Shown here: piece by piece, positions 1 through 7,951 of the stretch
How the letters are laid out: every line of letters starts with the position of its first letter
Position numbering within the stretch: position 1 is the stretch's first letter
Notes under the pieces: model-generated
Database searches by the model: none
Seen by the model: the letters and a program-made list of their open reading frames with translations, nothing else
What the model was told of the DNA's origin: nothing
Program-made: the position numbers and the translations under genes
Origin: JBKHYJ01 sp046565505
GTDB taxonomy: Bacteria; Acidobacteriota; Blastocatellia; UBA7656
Assembly (NCBI GenBank): GCA_046565505.1
Contig: JBKHYJ010000001.1
Location: forward strand, 1 to 22,158
Direction of reading: 5' to 3'
DNA: 22,158 nucleotides

Positions 1-1
1 A

Positions 2-484
2 GAGCAGCGGGCCGAGTCTAACCTCAGGGCTTGGGATGTCGAGACGTTCGCCCCGAGGGTCAGGGAGGCGCGCGTCAACCAGTTCACTGGCGCTCACTCC
101 TTCCTCATCAAGCCCCTTTTCGCCGGCTACATTTTCGCCAGACTCAATCTAGAAAGCCTCTTCCACAAAGTCCGTTTCACGCGCGGGGTTCATAGCCTAG
201 TCGCATTCGGCGGCGCGCCCGTGCCAATCGAAGATGAAGTGATCGCCATGATGGAGAGACGAATAGACGAAGACGGATTCGTGAGGATTGGCGAGGAACT
301 GAAGGCGGGCGATGACGTCGTTATAACAGATGGACCAATGAAGGAGTTTACAGGCATATTTGAGCGGCGTATGAATGACTCCAAGCGCGTCATCATTTTA
401 CTGAACTTTATAAATTATCAGGCTCGCATTGAAGTAGATAAAGATCAGTTTAGAAAGCTCAGCCATGGCGCTTGCGGCAATTAG
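2..484 (+). CDS. Specialised NusG-family transcription antiterminator (RfaH/UpxY/LoaP-like), 5' truncated
   Basis: The reading frame is open from the window edge to TAG at 482-484 and gives 160 residues; the true start lies a short way upstream. The N-terminal part is an NGN domain: EQRAESNLRAWDVETFAPRV, then KPLFAGYIFARL, which matches the KPLFPGYIFV-type core of NusG paralogues, then RFTRGVHSLVAFGG and PVPIEDEVI. A C-terminal KOW domain follows, with GDDVVITDGPMKEFTGIFER and a closing beta strand near RVIILLNF. Members of this family bind RNA polymerase and reduce pausing and termination; the specialised paralogues act on long operons, including polyketide operons (LoaP) and capsule operons (UpxY, RfaH). 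Position directly in front of a long leader and a 14-kb PKS/NRPS operon fits that role. Family assignment is firm; the precise subfamily and the target are inferred. Confidence 0.87.
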   Translation, partial: EQRAESNLRAWDVETFAPRVREARVNQFTGAHSFLIKPLFAGYIFARLNLESLFHKVRFTRGVHSLVAFGGAPVPIEDEVIAMMERRIDEDGFVRIGEELKAGDDVVITDGPMKEFTGIFERRMNDSKRVIILLNFINYQARIEVDKDQFRKLSHGACGN

Positions 485-525
485 CTCCGCGCAAGCAAAG
501 TTAAGCGGCAGCTCCTTTTGCGGCC

Positions 526-577
526 GACCTGATTGATTTATTAAGTAAACCGCGCGCTCAGTCCAAGCAATCAGGTC
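526..577 (+). repeat. Perfect 10-bp inverted repeat (RNA hairpin candidate) behind the NusG gene
   Basis: GACCTGATTG at 526-535 is the exact reverse complement of CAATCAGGTC at 568-577. The 32-nt loop between the arms contains an alternating CGCGCG run. The repeat begins 42 nt after the NusG stop codon. There is no U-tract after the second arm, so it is a poor intrinsic terminator. It could be an RNA element recognised by the antitermination complex, or an operator. The repeat is seen directly; its function is inferred. Confidence 0.5.
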
Positions 578-797
578 TCTGCGACAGCATGGGTGGTAGG
601 GATTAAGATCAGGGCCTTCATTCAACGCAGTGGCCGGTCAGGAGACAGAGCTATACCTTCCGGCAGCCACCTTTGCTGCATTCGATGGCCTCCTCAGTAA
701 GGCTGGCGTAATGGGCGCGGCATCCTGCGATTGACTATCAAGTCGCCCGGGGAAACAAGGCGAAGCATCAATCGTGAAAAATCATAAAGAAACAAAT

Positions 798-908
798 ATG
801 AGTCAGAATGGTCTGGAATCAGACGGAAAGGTTCCTAAGCTGCTGATCTCACGCGAAGGGGCCTATGGCCATGCGAACTCAACCGACAAAATCCACTGTG
901 TATATTGA
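798..908 (+). CDS. Possible small ORF (36 aa) in the leader, unrecognised
   Basis: An ATG at 798 (or an in-frame GTG at 774, giving 44 aa) opens a short frame ending in TGA at 906-908. The peptide starts MSQNGLESDGKVPKLL and ends TDKIHCVY. It has a charged N-terminal half, a Gly/Ala/Tyr/His stretch, and a Cys two residues before the last Tyr. There is only a weak purine-rich stretch (AAAGAAAC) upstream. I do not recognise the family. It could be a leader peptide, a ribosomally made precursor peptide, or chance. The only support is its position and an open frame too short to be significant alone. Confidence 0.18.
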   Translation: MSQNGLESDGKVPKLLISREGAYGHANSTDKIHCVY

Positions 909-1251
909 CTAAAGTAGTCCGCTAGCATTTGTTGAAGAAGAATTTGGCTCCGCGTTGCGCCCGGCTCCCTGGGCAGCACTGCGAAACCCATATAATGGCA
1001 AGGTAATTTTAACTACTACAATGGCCCGACGATTGATGTGGCTCATAATAATATACTGATGCCAGAATTAAATGGGTTCCGGCTTATAGCTTTCATCGAG
1101 CGCTAATAAAGATAGGCGAATAGTTCTTGCCTCATCAACGGATCAATACGCCCGGACCTGGGGTACGTATTTCCTGAAACGCGCGGTTAATTTCCAGTTG
1201 TTTAATTGCTTGGCGCAAGGCCATGCCATTGGCCAGGCCTCTAACATTGCT

Positions 1252-1255
1252 GGAG
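1252..1255 (+). promoter_or_regulatory. Ribosome binding site that decides the PKS start
   Basis: GGAG lies 6 nt before the ATG at 1262. The earlier in-frame ATG at 1223 has only a poorly spaced AAGG and sits inside a GGCCA/TGGCC stem (1219-1234), so 1262 is the better start. Confidence 0.6.
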
Positions 1256-1261
1256 CGGCAC

Positions 1262-4200
1262 ATGACAAAGAATGATTCTGCAGGTAGTAGGGGGGATGAC
1301 CCTGCGTTGAAATCGTCCTTGGATCCTCACTCGGCCAGTAGGCACGAAAAAGAGCCGATTGCCATTATCGGAATTGGATGCCGATTCGCCGGCGCGGCCA
1401 ACCCGAGCGCCTTCTGGCAAATGCTAAGAGGCGGAGTTGACGCCATTCGACCTCTCCCCGAGGGCAGATTCGACCTGGATGCCGTTTACGACCCCACTCC
1501 CGGGAAACCCGGAAAGATAATCACCCGGGAAGGCGGATTCATAGACCCCATAGATGAATTTGATGCGACATTTTTCGGCATATCCCCTCGCGAGGCCCGC
1601 CGCCTCGACCCTCAACAGCGGCTTCTTCTGGAAGTCGCCTGGGAAGCGCTTGAGGACGCGGGTCAAGTCCCTGCCAATCTTGCCAAGTCCCGAACAGGTG
1701 TTTTCATAGGCGCGTGCAGCTCAGACTTTGAAGACATCCAGTATTATTTGCGCGACAGAACCGAAATAGACTTCTATGTCGCCACGGGGACGGCGAGGGC
1801 CGTCATGTCAGGTAGGCTCTCTTACATGTTCGACCTGCGCGGGCCGAGCCTGACAGTAGATACGGCATGCTCGTCATCACTTGTGGCAGTGCATCTTGCC
1901 TGTAACAGTCTATGGGGCGGCGAGAGCAGCCTCGCGCTCGCCGGCGGGGTAAACCTGATCCTGCTGCCCGAGATGACAATGACTTTCTCGCGCGCGAAGC
2001 TGCTCGCCGCCGATAGCCGCTGCAAATTCGCCGATTCGCGCGCCGATGGGTTTGTCCGCAGCGATGGCGTGGGGGTCGTAGTACTCAAGCCCCTCTCTCT
2101 GGCTCAAGCCGACAACGATCCGATTTACGCGGTAATCCGGGGCACCGCCGTGAACAATGATGGCCGGGGCAACGGGCTGCTTACCACCCCGAGCCAGCAG
2201 GGGCAGGAGGCCGTGTTGCGTGAAGCCTACTTAAATGCGGGTGTCTCGCCCGGCTCAGTAAAGTATGTAGAAGTCCACGGGACGGGGACCGGCGTCGGCG
2301 ACCCCATAGAGGTGCGAAGCCTCGGAGCCGTTTTGTCGAAAGGGCGTGCCGAAGGAGACGCCTGCCTGATCGGCTCCGTCAAGTCTAATATAGGGCATAC
2401 CGAAGGCGCGGCGGGCGTCGCAGGCCTCATCAAAGCCGCGCTGTGCCTCAAGCACAGAGCTGTCCCCCCCAGCCTGCACCTCGAACACCCCAACCCCAAC
2501 ATTCCCTGGGATGAAATTCCTTTAAAGGTCGTCCGGAAATTTACGACCTTCGCAGAAAACTCTGGGCCTGTGATCGCAGGGGTAAGCTCTTTCGGGATCT
2601 CCGCGACAAACGCGCATGTCGTCCTGGAAGAGCGACCATCGCCCGTCGCTCCCGCCGGAGAACCTGACGCCGTTGAGAACGTCCACCTGCTCACGCTGTC
2701 TGCGCCCAATCAGGAAGCCCTTGATTCCGTCGTAAGGTCCTATATTGAGTTCACGAAAGGCGCGTCGGAATATATTGGCGACGTATGTTACTCCACCAAT
2801 GCCCGCAGGTCTCATCATAGGCACCGCCTGGCCCTCGTTGTTTCCTCTTATGAAGAGATGGCGGACAAGCTTGCGGCCTACCTGCAAATGGAAACTCGCG
2901 CCGGGATGTCCTCGGGCGAAAAACTGGACGGCGGCCAGCCGAGAATAGTTTTTGTTTTTCCGGGGCAGGGAACTCAATGGGCGGGCATGGGGCGCACCCT
3001 GTTCGAGTCGGAACCTGTGTTTCGCGCGGCCATCGAACGTTGTGAAAAGGCCATCGGGCGGCATGCGGACTGGTCATTAACGGACGAACTGATGGCTGAT
3101 GAATCGCGTTCCAGGCTTTCCGAGATTCATGTCGTTCAACCCTGCCTGTTCGCTATACAGGTCGCGCTTGCTGAACTGTGGCGCTCATGGGGTGTCGTGC
3201 CGGACGCGATAGCAGGGCAGAGCATGGGAGAGGTCGCGGCGGCTCATGTAGCGGGCGCGCTCAGCCTTGAGGACGCGGCAAAACTGATTTGCCGTCGGAG
3301 CCTTCTGTTGAATCGAATCAAAGGCAAGGGGGCAATGTGCGTCGTCGGACTGTCGTTCGACGAAACGGAACGAATCCTTGCCGGTTATGAAGAACACTTA
3401 TCGATTGCCGTCAGCAGCAGCCCTGCTTCGACGGTAATTTCAGGGGACACTGCGTGCCTCGAAGAAGTGATGGCCCTGCTTCAGGGCAGAGACGTTTTCT
3501 GTCAGGCCATTAAGGTTGACGTGGCCTCCCACAGCCCTCATGTGGACTGCTTACGCGAAGACCTTTTGAGGTCCCTCGATGGGATTATGCCTAAACCGGC
3601 CAGGATTCCTACCTACTCGACCGTTACGGCCGGCCTGAGCGATGACCTGTCATTCGACGCCGAATACTGGGTGCGGAATCTCAGGGAGCCCGTGCTTTTT
3701 TCCGCGACGGTCGAAAGATTGCTCAAAGATAACCACAATATTTTCCTTGAAGTCAGCCCCCACCCGGCCCTCCTGGGCTCGATCCAACAATCCCTCAGGC
3801 ATCACGGCCGCGAAGGTCTGACGGTCCCCTCCTTGCGCCGCGATGAGTCCGAGCGGGCCGCGATGCTTGCTTCATTAGGTGCTATTTACGCCGCCGGGTA
3901 TGCGGTTGACTGGGCCAAGATCCACCGCCGAAAGGGCAATTTCGTTCAACTGCCATCCTACCCTTGGCAGCGGGAACGGTTCCCGCTCGGGCTGGGCGAT
4001 ACGACTGACGGCCGCGTTGAGAGCCGGCCCGCGTCCAGAATTAAATCGGCCTCGCATCACCTACTATCCGACCTCTCTATAAAATCAGCCGCCCACCCCG
4101 GAACGTACATTTGGGACATTGAACTCAGCGTAGACCAGTTCCCTTATCTGAAAGACCACCGCGTTCAAGGTATCATTGTTTTTCCGGCAGCCGCTTATAT

Positions 4201-7200
4201 AGAGATGGCACTCGCGGCGGCGAAAGAAATCTTCGGCGACGGTTTGCACGCGCTGGAAAACCTGAGCTTCAAAAAAGCCTTGCATCTGCCTCCGACCGGC
4301 GCACGGCAAATCCAGTTCGTCGTCAGCCCGGAAGGATTCGGGCGAGCCGCTTTCCAATTCTTCAGCCTTCGCGACGGAGGCGGCCGGCATGCCTGGGACC
4401 TGCATGCGTCGGGAACAATCCTCGACGTTAATTCACAGGCCGCGCCCGCGCAAAATCTCTCTCCCGAATCTATTCAGTCCCGGTGCCAAGAATATCTTTC
4501 TCAATCGGAACTCTACAGAGAGCTTGCTGACCGAGGGCTTCAGTACGGCGCGCGCTTTCGCGGCGTAGAGCATCTTTGGCGGAGGGATGGGGAAGCGATT
4601 GCGCTAATAAGCATTCGGAAAGACCCTTCGACTAATTCAGGAAAGTACGTCATTCATCCGTCACTGCTCGACGCATGTTTTCAGGCCCTTGCGGCCGCAT
4701 TCCCCCCCGACACCGCGCAAACGGCGCGGCCACGAATGTATCTGCCCGCCGACCTCGGCAGCTTGCGTATATATGCGGCCCCGGGGGGGGTAGCCTGGAG
4801 CTACGCCACGCTCCAACCGGACACGCGAGCCGGCGCCGAGACGTTGAAGGGAGATGTTTTCTTGCTCGACGGGCGCGGACAGTTAGTGGCCGAGGCGCGG
4901 GGGCTCGGCATGCGTCGGCGCGGCAACGAAACGCATGGCGAAGCGGATCAGGATCTTGTCGATTGGCTTTATGAAATTAGCTGGAAGCCTGAGGCTTTAG
5001 GCGAGTCGCCCGGCGCTTTCCGCCGGAAAGAGGGCAAAGGCGCGTGGGTCATCTTTATTGATGAAATGGGAGTCGGGCGGGCGCTCGCAGAGTCGTTAGA
5101 GTCGAGCGGCGAGTCTTGCCTGATGGTTACGCGCGGAGAATCATTCAAATCCTTAGCTGCGGATCACTGCCAACTGAATGCAGCGCTCGCCGAAGACTAC
5201 GACAGACTATGGGAGAAAGTATTTGCTAAACATGCGCCGCCCTGTCGCGGCGTCGTGCATCTGTGGAGCCTCGACGCTGCGCGGTCAGCCGAGATCTCGC
5301 TCCGAGAATTGGAAGCCGCACATGACCTCGGCTGCAACAGCGTTTTGCTGTTGATGCAATCGCTCTTCAGGTCAAATCAAAATTACTCTCCTCGACTGTG
5401 GCTCGTCACGAATGGCGCACAGGCAGCGGGCGCCCGGGCGGCGCAGATATCCATAGCCCAATCGCCTTTGTGGGGCATGGGGAGAGTCATATCAAACGAG
5501 CACCCGGAAGTCCGCTGCACGATGGTCGATCTGGAAGCCAATGCCGAAAGCAGTCATGCGCAATTCCTCTTGCTAGAGTTATGGTCGGATTCCGAAGGAG
5601 AACAAATAGCTTATCGTGATGGCGCTCGTTTTGTCGCGCGGCTCGTCCGATATGATGAGAAGGCGCGAATCTCCCCGCCTCATCCCCTTTATGGTGCCGC
5701 CAGGCGAGGCGAAAACCATGCGGCGTTTTACCTTGAATCGCCGACGCCAGGTGTGCTCGATGACTTGAGACTGCGGGCAACAACTCGAAAGAAGCCGGGC
5801 CCGGGAGAGGTAGAGATTCAAGTTTGCGCGGTCGGGTTGAACTTCAGGGACGTGATGCTGGCGATGGGAGTCCTACCGTCCGCGCCGGGCGCCATCGAAC
5901 CCCTCGGCTGGGAGTGCGCCGGGAAAATCGTCTCGGTCGGCGAAGGCGTAGATGGTTTCCGCCCGGGCCAAGAAGTCGTCGCAATCGCGCCGGGTTGTTT
6001 CGGGAGTTACGCCACCGCCAAGGCGGCGCTCGTTGTGCCCAAGCCCGCACGTCTTTCTTTTGAAGAGGCGGCGTCGCTGCCCATCGCTCTTGTCACTGCT
6101 CACTACTGCTTGCGCCGTCTGGCTAGAATCGTGCGAGGCGAAAGGGTCTTAATTCACGCGGCGTCGGGCGGCGTCGGCCTCGCGGCGGTGCGGGTCGCTC
6201 AGCGCGCGGGGGCGGAGGTCTTCGCGACCGCCGGCAGCGACGAGAAGCGAGACTTCCTTCGGGCCAGAGGCATAGAGCACGTCTACGATTCGCGGTCGCT
6301 CTCCTTCGCCGACGAAATCATGCGCGCGACCGGGGGCGAAGGCGTTGACGTGGTCTTGAACTCTCTGGCGGGAGAAGCCATTCCCGCGGGGCTCTCGGTA
6401 TTGCGCGAAGGGGGCAGGTTCGTTGAGCTTGGCAGAAGAGACATTTACGGCAACGCGCAACTGGGGCTGCGGCCATTTCAACAGAACCTATCATTTTTCG
6501 CCTTCGACCTGGCCCGCCTGATCGAGCGGCAACCGTCTATCGGCGACGTACTCCGCGAAGTGATAGATGAATCTATCGGCGACGCCCATGCCGCGCTCCC
6601 TTATCAAGCCTTCCCAATCGCGGACGTGGTGAGCGCCTTCCGCCTCAAGGCTCAGGCAAAGCATGTGGGCAAGGTCGTCATAACGATGCAGGGCGAAGGG
6701 CTTGAAGTGGAGCCTGCCGCCCGAGACCTGACGCGGCTGAGTGCCGAAGCCACCTACTTGATAACCGGCGGGGCCGGGGGCCTCGGCCTGAAGGTCGCCG
6801 AAAAGATGATCGAGCAAGGCGCGCGCCACCTTGTATTGATGACCAGAGGCGTCATCTCACCTGCCGCCCAAAAGGCTGTCGATGGGCTGAAGCAGGCGGC
6901 CGAAGTGGTCGTCGCTAAAGCGGACGTGAGCAACCGCAAGCAGGTCGCAAAGCTAATTGACTCCATCCGAACGACGATGCCCCCGCTCCGCGGGATCATA
7001 CACGCCGCCGGGCTGCTCGACGACGGAATCCTCCTCCAATTGAGCCCCGAGCGATTCAAGAAGGTGATGGACCCGAAGATCAGAGGCGCGTGGAATCTGC
7101 ACACGCTCACTCTCGATATGCCGCTGGATTTCTTCGTGATGTTCTCCTCGGCGGCTTCGGTGCTCGGGTCGCCCGGTCAGGCCAATTACTCGGCGGCAAA

Positions 7201-7951
7201 CGCATTCCTCGACGCCCTCGCGCATGACAGGCGCGCGCGGGGCCTGGCGGCTTTAAGCATTAATTGGGGTCCCTGGTCGGAAGTGGGACTCGCCGCGCAG
7301 GCCGACCGACACGAGCGGCTTTTGCTTCGCGGCGTAGGCAACATGACTCCCGCGCAAGGGGTGAGAGCCTTCGTCCGGCTGCTCGGCCGAAGCGCCGCTC
7401 AGGTCGCTGTCATGCCTTTCGATTATAAACAATGGAACCGGAATCACTCGCACGCTCGTAACTCGCCACTGTTTTCTGAATTGAATGAAGAAGCACGAGC
7501 CGGGGCGCCGCCTGCCGCGCCGGGGAAGGGAATCGCGTTCAAGCAGGAGTTGTTACTGGCCCGAGAGCATGGGGCGCGCAGGAAGTTGTTACAGTCGTAC
7601 CTGGGAGAGCTGATGGCAAAAGTGCTGGGGCTCTCCGCCTCAAGGCTCTCGAAGCTCGACGTGAATCAGCCCATAAATAGCCTGGGTGTTGACTCGTTAA
7701 TGGCGGTCGAGCTAAAGACGCTGATCGAAGCCGACCTGGGCGTGACGGTCCCTGTCACGAGCTTCCTCCAAAGCTCCGCGCTCAGCCAGCTCGCCGACGA
7801 CGTGCTCAGTAGATTAGACCTCTTAGACCCCGCTTCAAATCCGCCTGCTTCATTAGTAGAAGTCGCGCCGGCTGAAGATGAGAACGGCCCTCTCACAGAA
7901 GTATCTTCAAAGACGCCCGGCAGCGACCACTGGGAGGAATTGAGCCTATGA
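1262..7951 (+). CDS. Type I modular polyketide synthase, fully reducing: KS-AT-DH-ER-KR-ACP
   Basis: One complete elongation module of 2229 residues (start at 1262; an ATG at 1223 would add 13). KS begins near residue 31, with DTACSSS (Cys203), HGTGT (His339) and NIGH (His379). AT has GQSMGE (Ser654), IHVVQP upstream and VASH (754-757), which resemble methylmalonyl-type ATs. DH has HRVQGIIVFP (His966) and DACFQ (Asp1137). A structural pseudo-KR segment precedes ER, whose NADPH motif HAASGGVGLA starts at residue 1632. KR has TGGAGGLG (from Thr1835), LDD (1919-1921, B-type), Ser1962/1963 and Tyr1976. ACP has GVDSL (Ser2145). All domains look active, so the unit should add a fully reduced, probably alpha-methylated, ketide. 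There is no loading domain and no thioesterase. The ER residue usually Tyr in 2S-methyl types is Leu (GVLP), a tentative stereochemical hint. The C-terminus is acidic (WEELSL) and overlaps the next gene by ATGA. Confidence 0.95.
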   Translation: MTKNDSAGSRGDDPALKSSLDPHSASRHEKEPIAIIGIGCRFAGAANPSAFWQMLRGGVDAIRPLPEGRFDLDAVYDPTPGKPGKIITREGGFIDPIDEFDATFFGISPREARRLDPQQRLLLEVAWEALEDAGQVPANLAKSRTGVFIGACSSDFEDIQYYLRDRTEIDFYVATGTARAVMSGRLSYMFDLRGPSLTVDTACSSSLVAVHLACNSLWGGESSLALAGGVNLILLPEMTMTFSRAKLLAADSRCKFADSRADGFVRSDGVGVVVLKPLSLAQADNDPIYAVIRGTAVNNDGRGNGLLTTPSQQGQEAVLREAYLNAGVSPGSVKYVEVHGTGTGVGDPIEVRSLGAVLSKGRAEGDACLIGSVKSNIGHTEGAAGVAGLIKAALCLKHRAVPPSLHLEHPNPNIPWDEIPLKVVRKFTTFAENSGPVIAGVSSFGISATNAHVVLEERPSPVAPAGEPDAVENVHLLTLSAPNQEALDSVVRSYIEFTKGASEYIGDVCYSTNARRSHHRHRLALVVSSYEEMADKLAAYLQMETRAGMSSGEKLDGGQPRIVFVFPGQGTQWAGMGRTLFESEPVFRAAIERCEKAIGRHADWSLTDELMADESRSRLSEIHVVQPCLFAIQVALAELWRSWGVVPDAIAGQSMGEVAAAHVAGALSLEDAAKLICRRSLLLNRIKGKGAMCVVGLSFDETERILAGYEEHLSIAVSSSPASTVISGDTACLEEVMALLQGRDVFCQAIKVDVASHSPHVDCLREDLLRSLDGIMPKPARIPTYSTVTAGLSDDLSFDAEYWVRNLREPVLFSATVERLLKDNHNIFLEVSPHPALLGSIQQSLRHHGREGLTVPSLRRDESERAAMLASLGAIYAAGYAVDWAKIHRRKGNFVQLPSYPWQRERFPLGLGDTTDGRVESRPASRIKSASHHLLSDLSIKSAAHPGTYIWDIELSVDQFPYLKDHRVQGIIVFPAAAYIEMALAAAKEIFGDGLHALENLSFKKALHLPPTGARQIQFVVSPEGFGRAAFQFFSLRDGGGRHAWDLHASGTILDVNSQAAPAQNLSPESIQSRCQEYLSQSELYRELADRGLQYGARFRGVEHLWRRDGEAIALISIRKDPSTNSGKYVIHPSLLDACFQALAAAFPPDTAQTARPRMYLPADLGSLRIYAAPGGVAWSYATLQPDTRAGAETLKGDVFLLDGRGQLVAEARGLGMRRRGNETHGEADQDLVDWLYEISWKPEALGESPGAFRRKEGKGAWVIFIDEMGVGRALAESLESSGESCLMVTRGESFKSLAADHCQLNAALAEDYDRLWEKVFAKHAPPCRGVVHLWSLDAARSAEISLRELEAAHDLGCNSVLLLMQSLFRSNQNYSPRLWLVTNGAQAAGARAAQISIAQSPLWGMGRVISNEHPEVRCTMVDLEANAESSHAQFLLLELWSDSEGEQIAYRDGARFVARLVRYDEKARISPPHPLYGAARRGENHAAFYLESPTPGVLDDLRLRATTRKKPGPGEVEIQVCAVGLNFRDVMLAMGVLPSAPGAIEPLGWECAGKIVSVGEGVDGFRPGQEVVAIAPGCFGSYATAKAALVVPKPARLSFEEAASLPIALVTAHYCLRRLARIVRGERVLIHAASGGVGLAAVRVAQRAGAEVFATAGSDEKRDFLRARGIEHVYDSRSLSFADEIMRATGGEGVDVVLNSLAGEAIPAGLSVLREGGRFVELGRRDIYGNAQLGLRPFQQNLSFFAFDLARLIERQPSIGDVLREVIDESIGDAHAALPYQAFPIADVVSAFRLKAQAKHVGKVVITMQGEGLEVEPAARDLTRLSAEATYLITGGAGGLGLKVAEKMIEQGARHLVLMTRGVISPAAQKAVDGLKQAAEVVVAKADVSNRKQVAKLIDSIRTTMPPLRGIIHAAGLLDDGILLQLSPERFKKVMDPKIRGAWNLHTLTLDMPLDFFVMFSSAASVLGSPGQANYSAANAFLDALAHDRRARGLAALSINWGPWSEVGLAAQADRHERLLLRGVGNMTPAQGVRAFVRLLGRSAAQVAVMPFDYKQWNRNHSHARNSPLFSELNEEARAGAPPAAPGKGIAFKQELLLAREHGARRKLLQSYLGELMAKVLGLSASRLSKLDVNQPINSLGVDSLMAVELKTLIEADLGVTVPVTSFLQSSALSQLADDVLSRLDLLDPASNPPASLVEVAPAEDENGPLTEVSSKTPGSDHWEELSL

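Larger units (their letters stand above)
485..1261 (+). promoter_or_regulatory. Long gene-poor leader between the NusG paralogue and the PKS gene
   Basis: No convincing gene of normal size lies here. It is visibly richer in A and T than the flanking genes. It holds a perfect 10-bp inverted repeat at 526-577, smaller stem-loops (GCAGC/GCTGC at 663-679; GTCTG/CAGAC at 811-824), one tiny ORF at 798-908, and a perfect -10-like TATAAT at 991-996 without a good -35 hexamer (only CTGGGC-like bases at the right distance). A GGCCA/TGGCC stem at 1219-1234 overlaps the first in-frame ATG of the PKS gene. A leader this long next to a specialised NusG gene suggests processive antitermination, but no element here is proven. 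Confidence 0.5.

Noticed and set aside
398..625. Minus-strand open frame of 75 aa overlapping the end of the NusG gene
   Set aside because: It has no recognisable domain and partly overlaps the real NusG coding sequence.
955..996. TTGCGC and TATAAT as a promoter for the PKS operon
   Set aside because: The spacing is 30 nt, far too long. TATAAT alone is kept as a note in the leader entry.
1223..1261. In-frame ATG at 1223 as the PKS start
   Set aside because: Poor ribosome binding site and location within a small stem; ATG at 1262 has GGAG at good spacing. The upstream start cannot be fully excluded.
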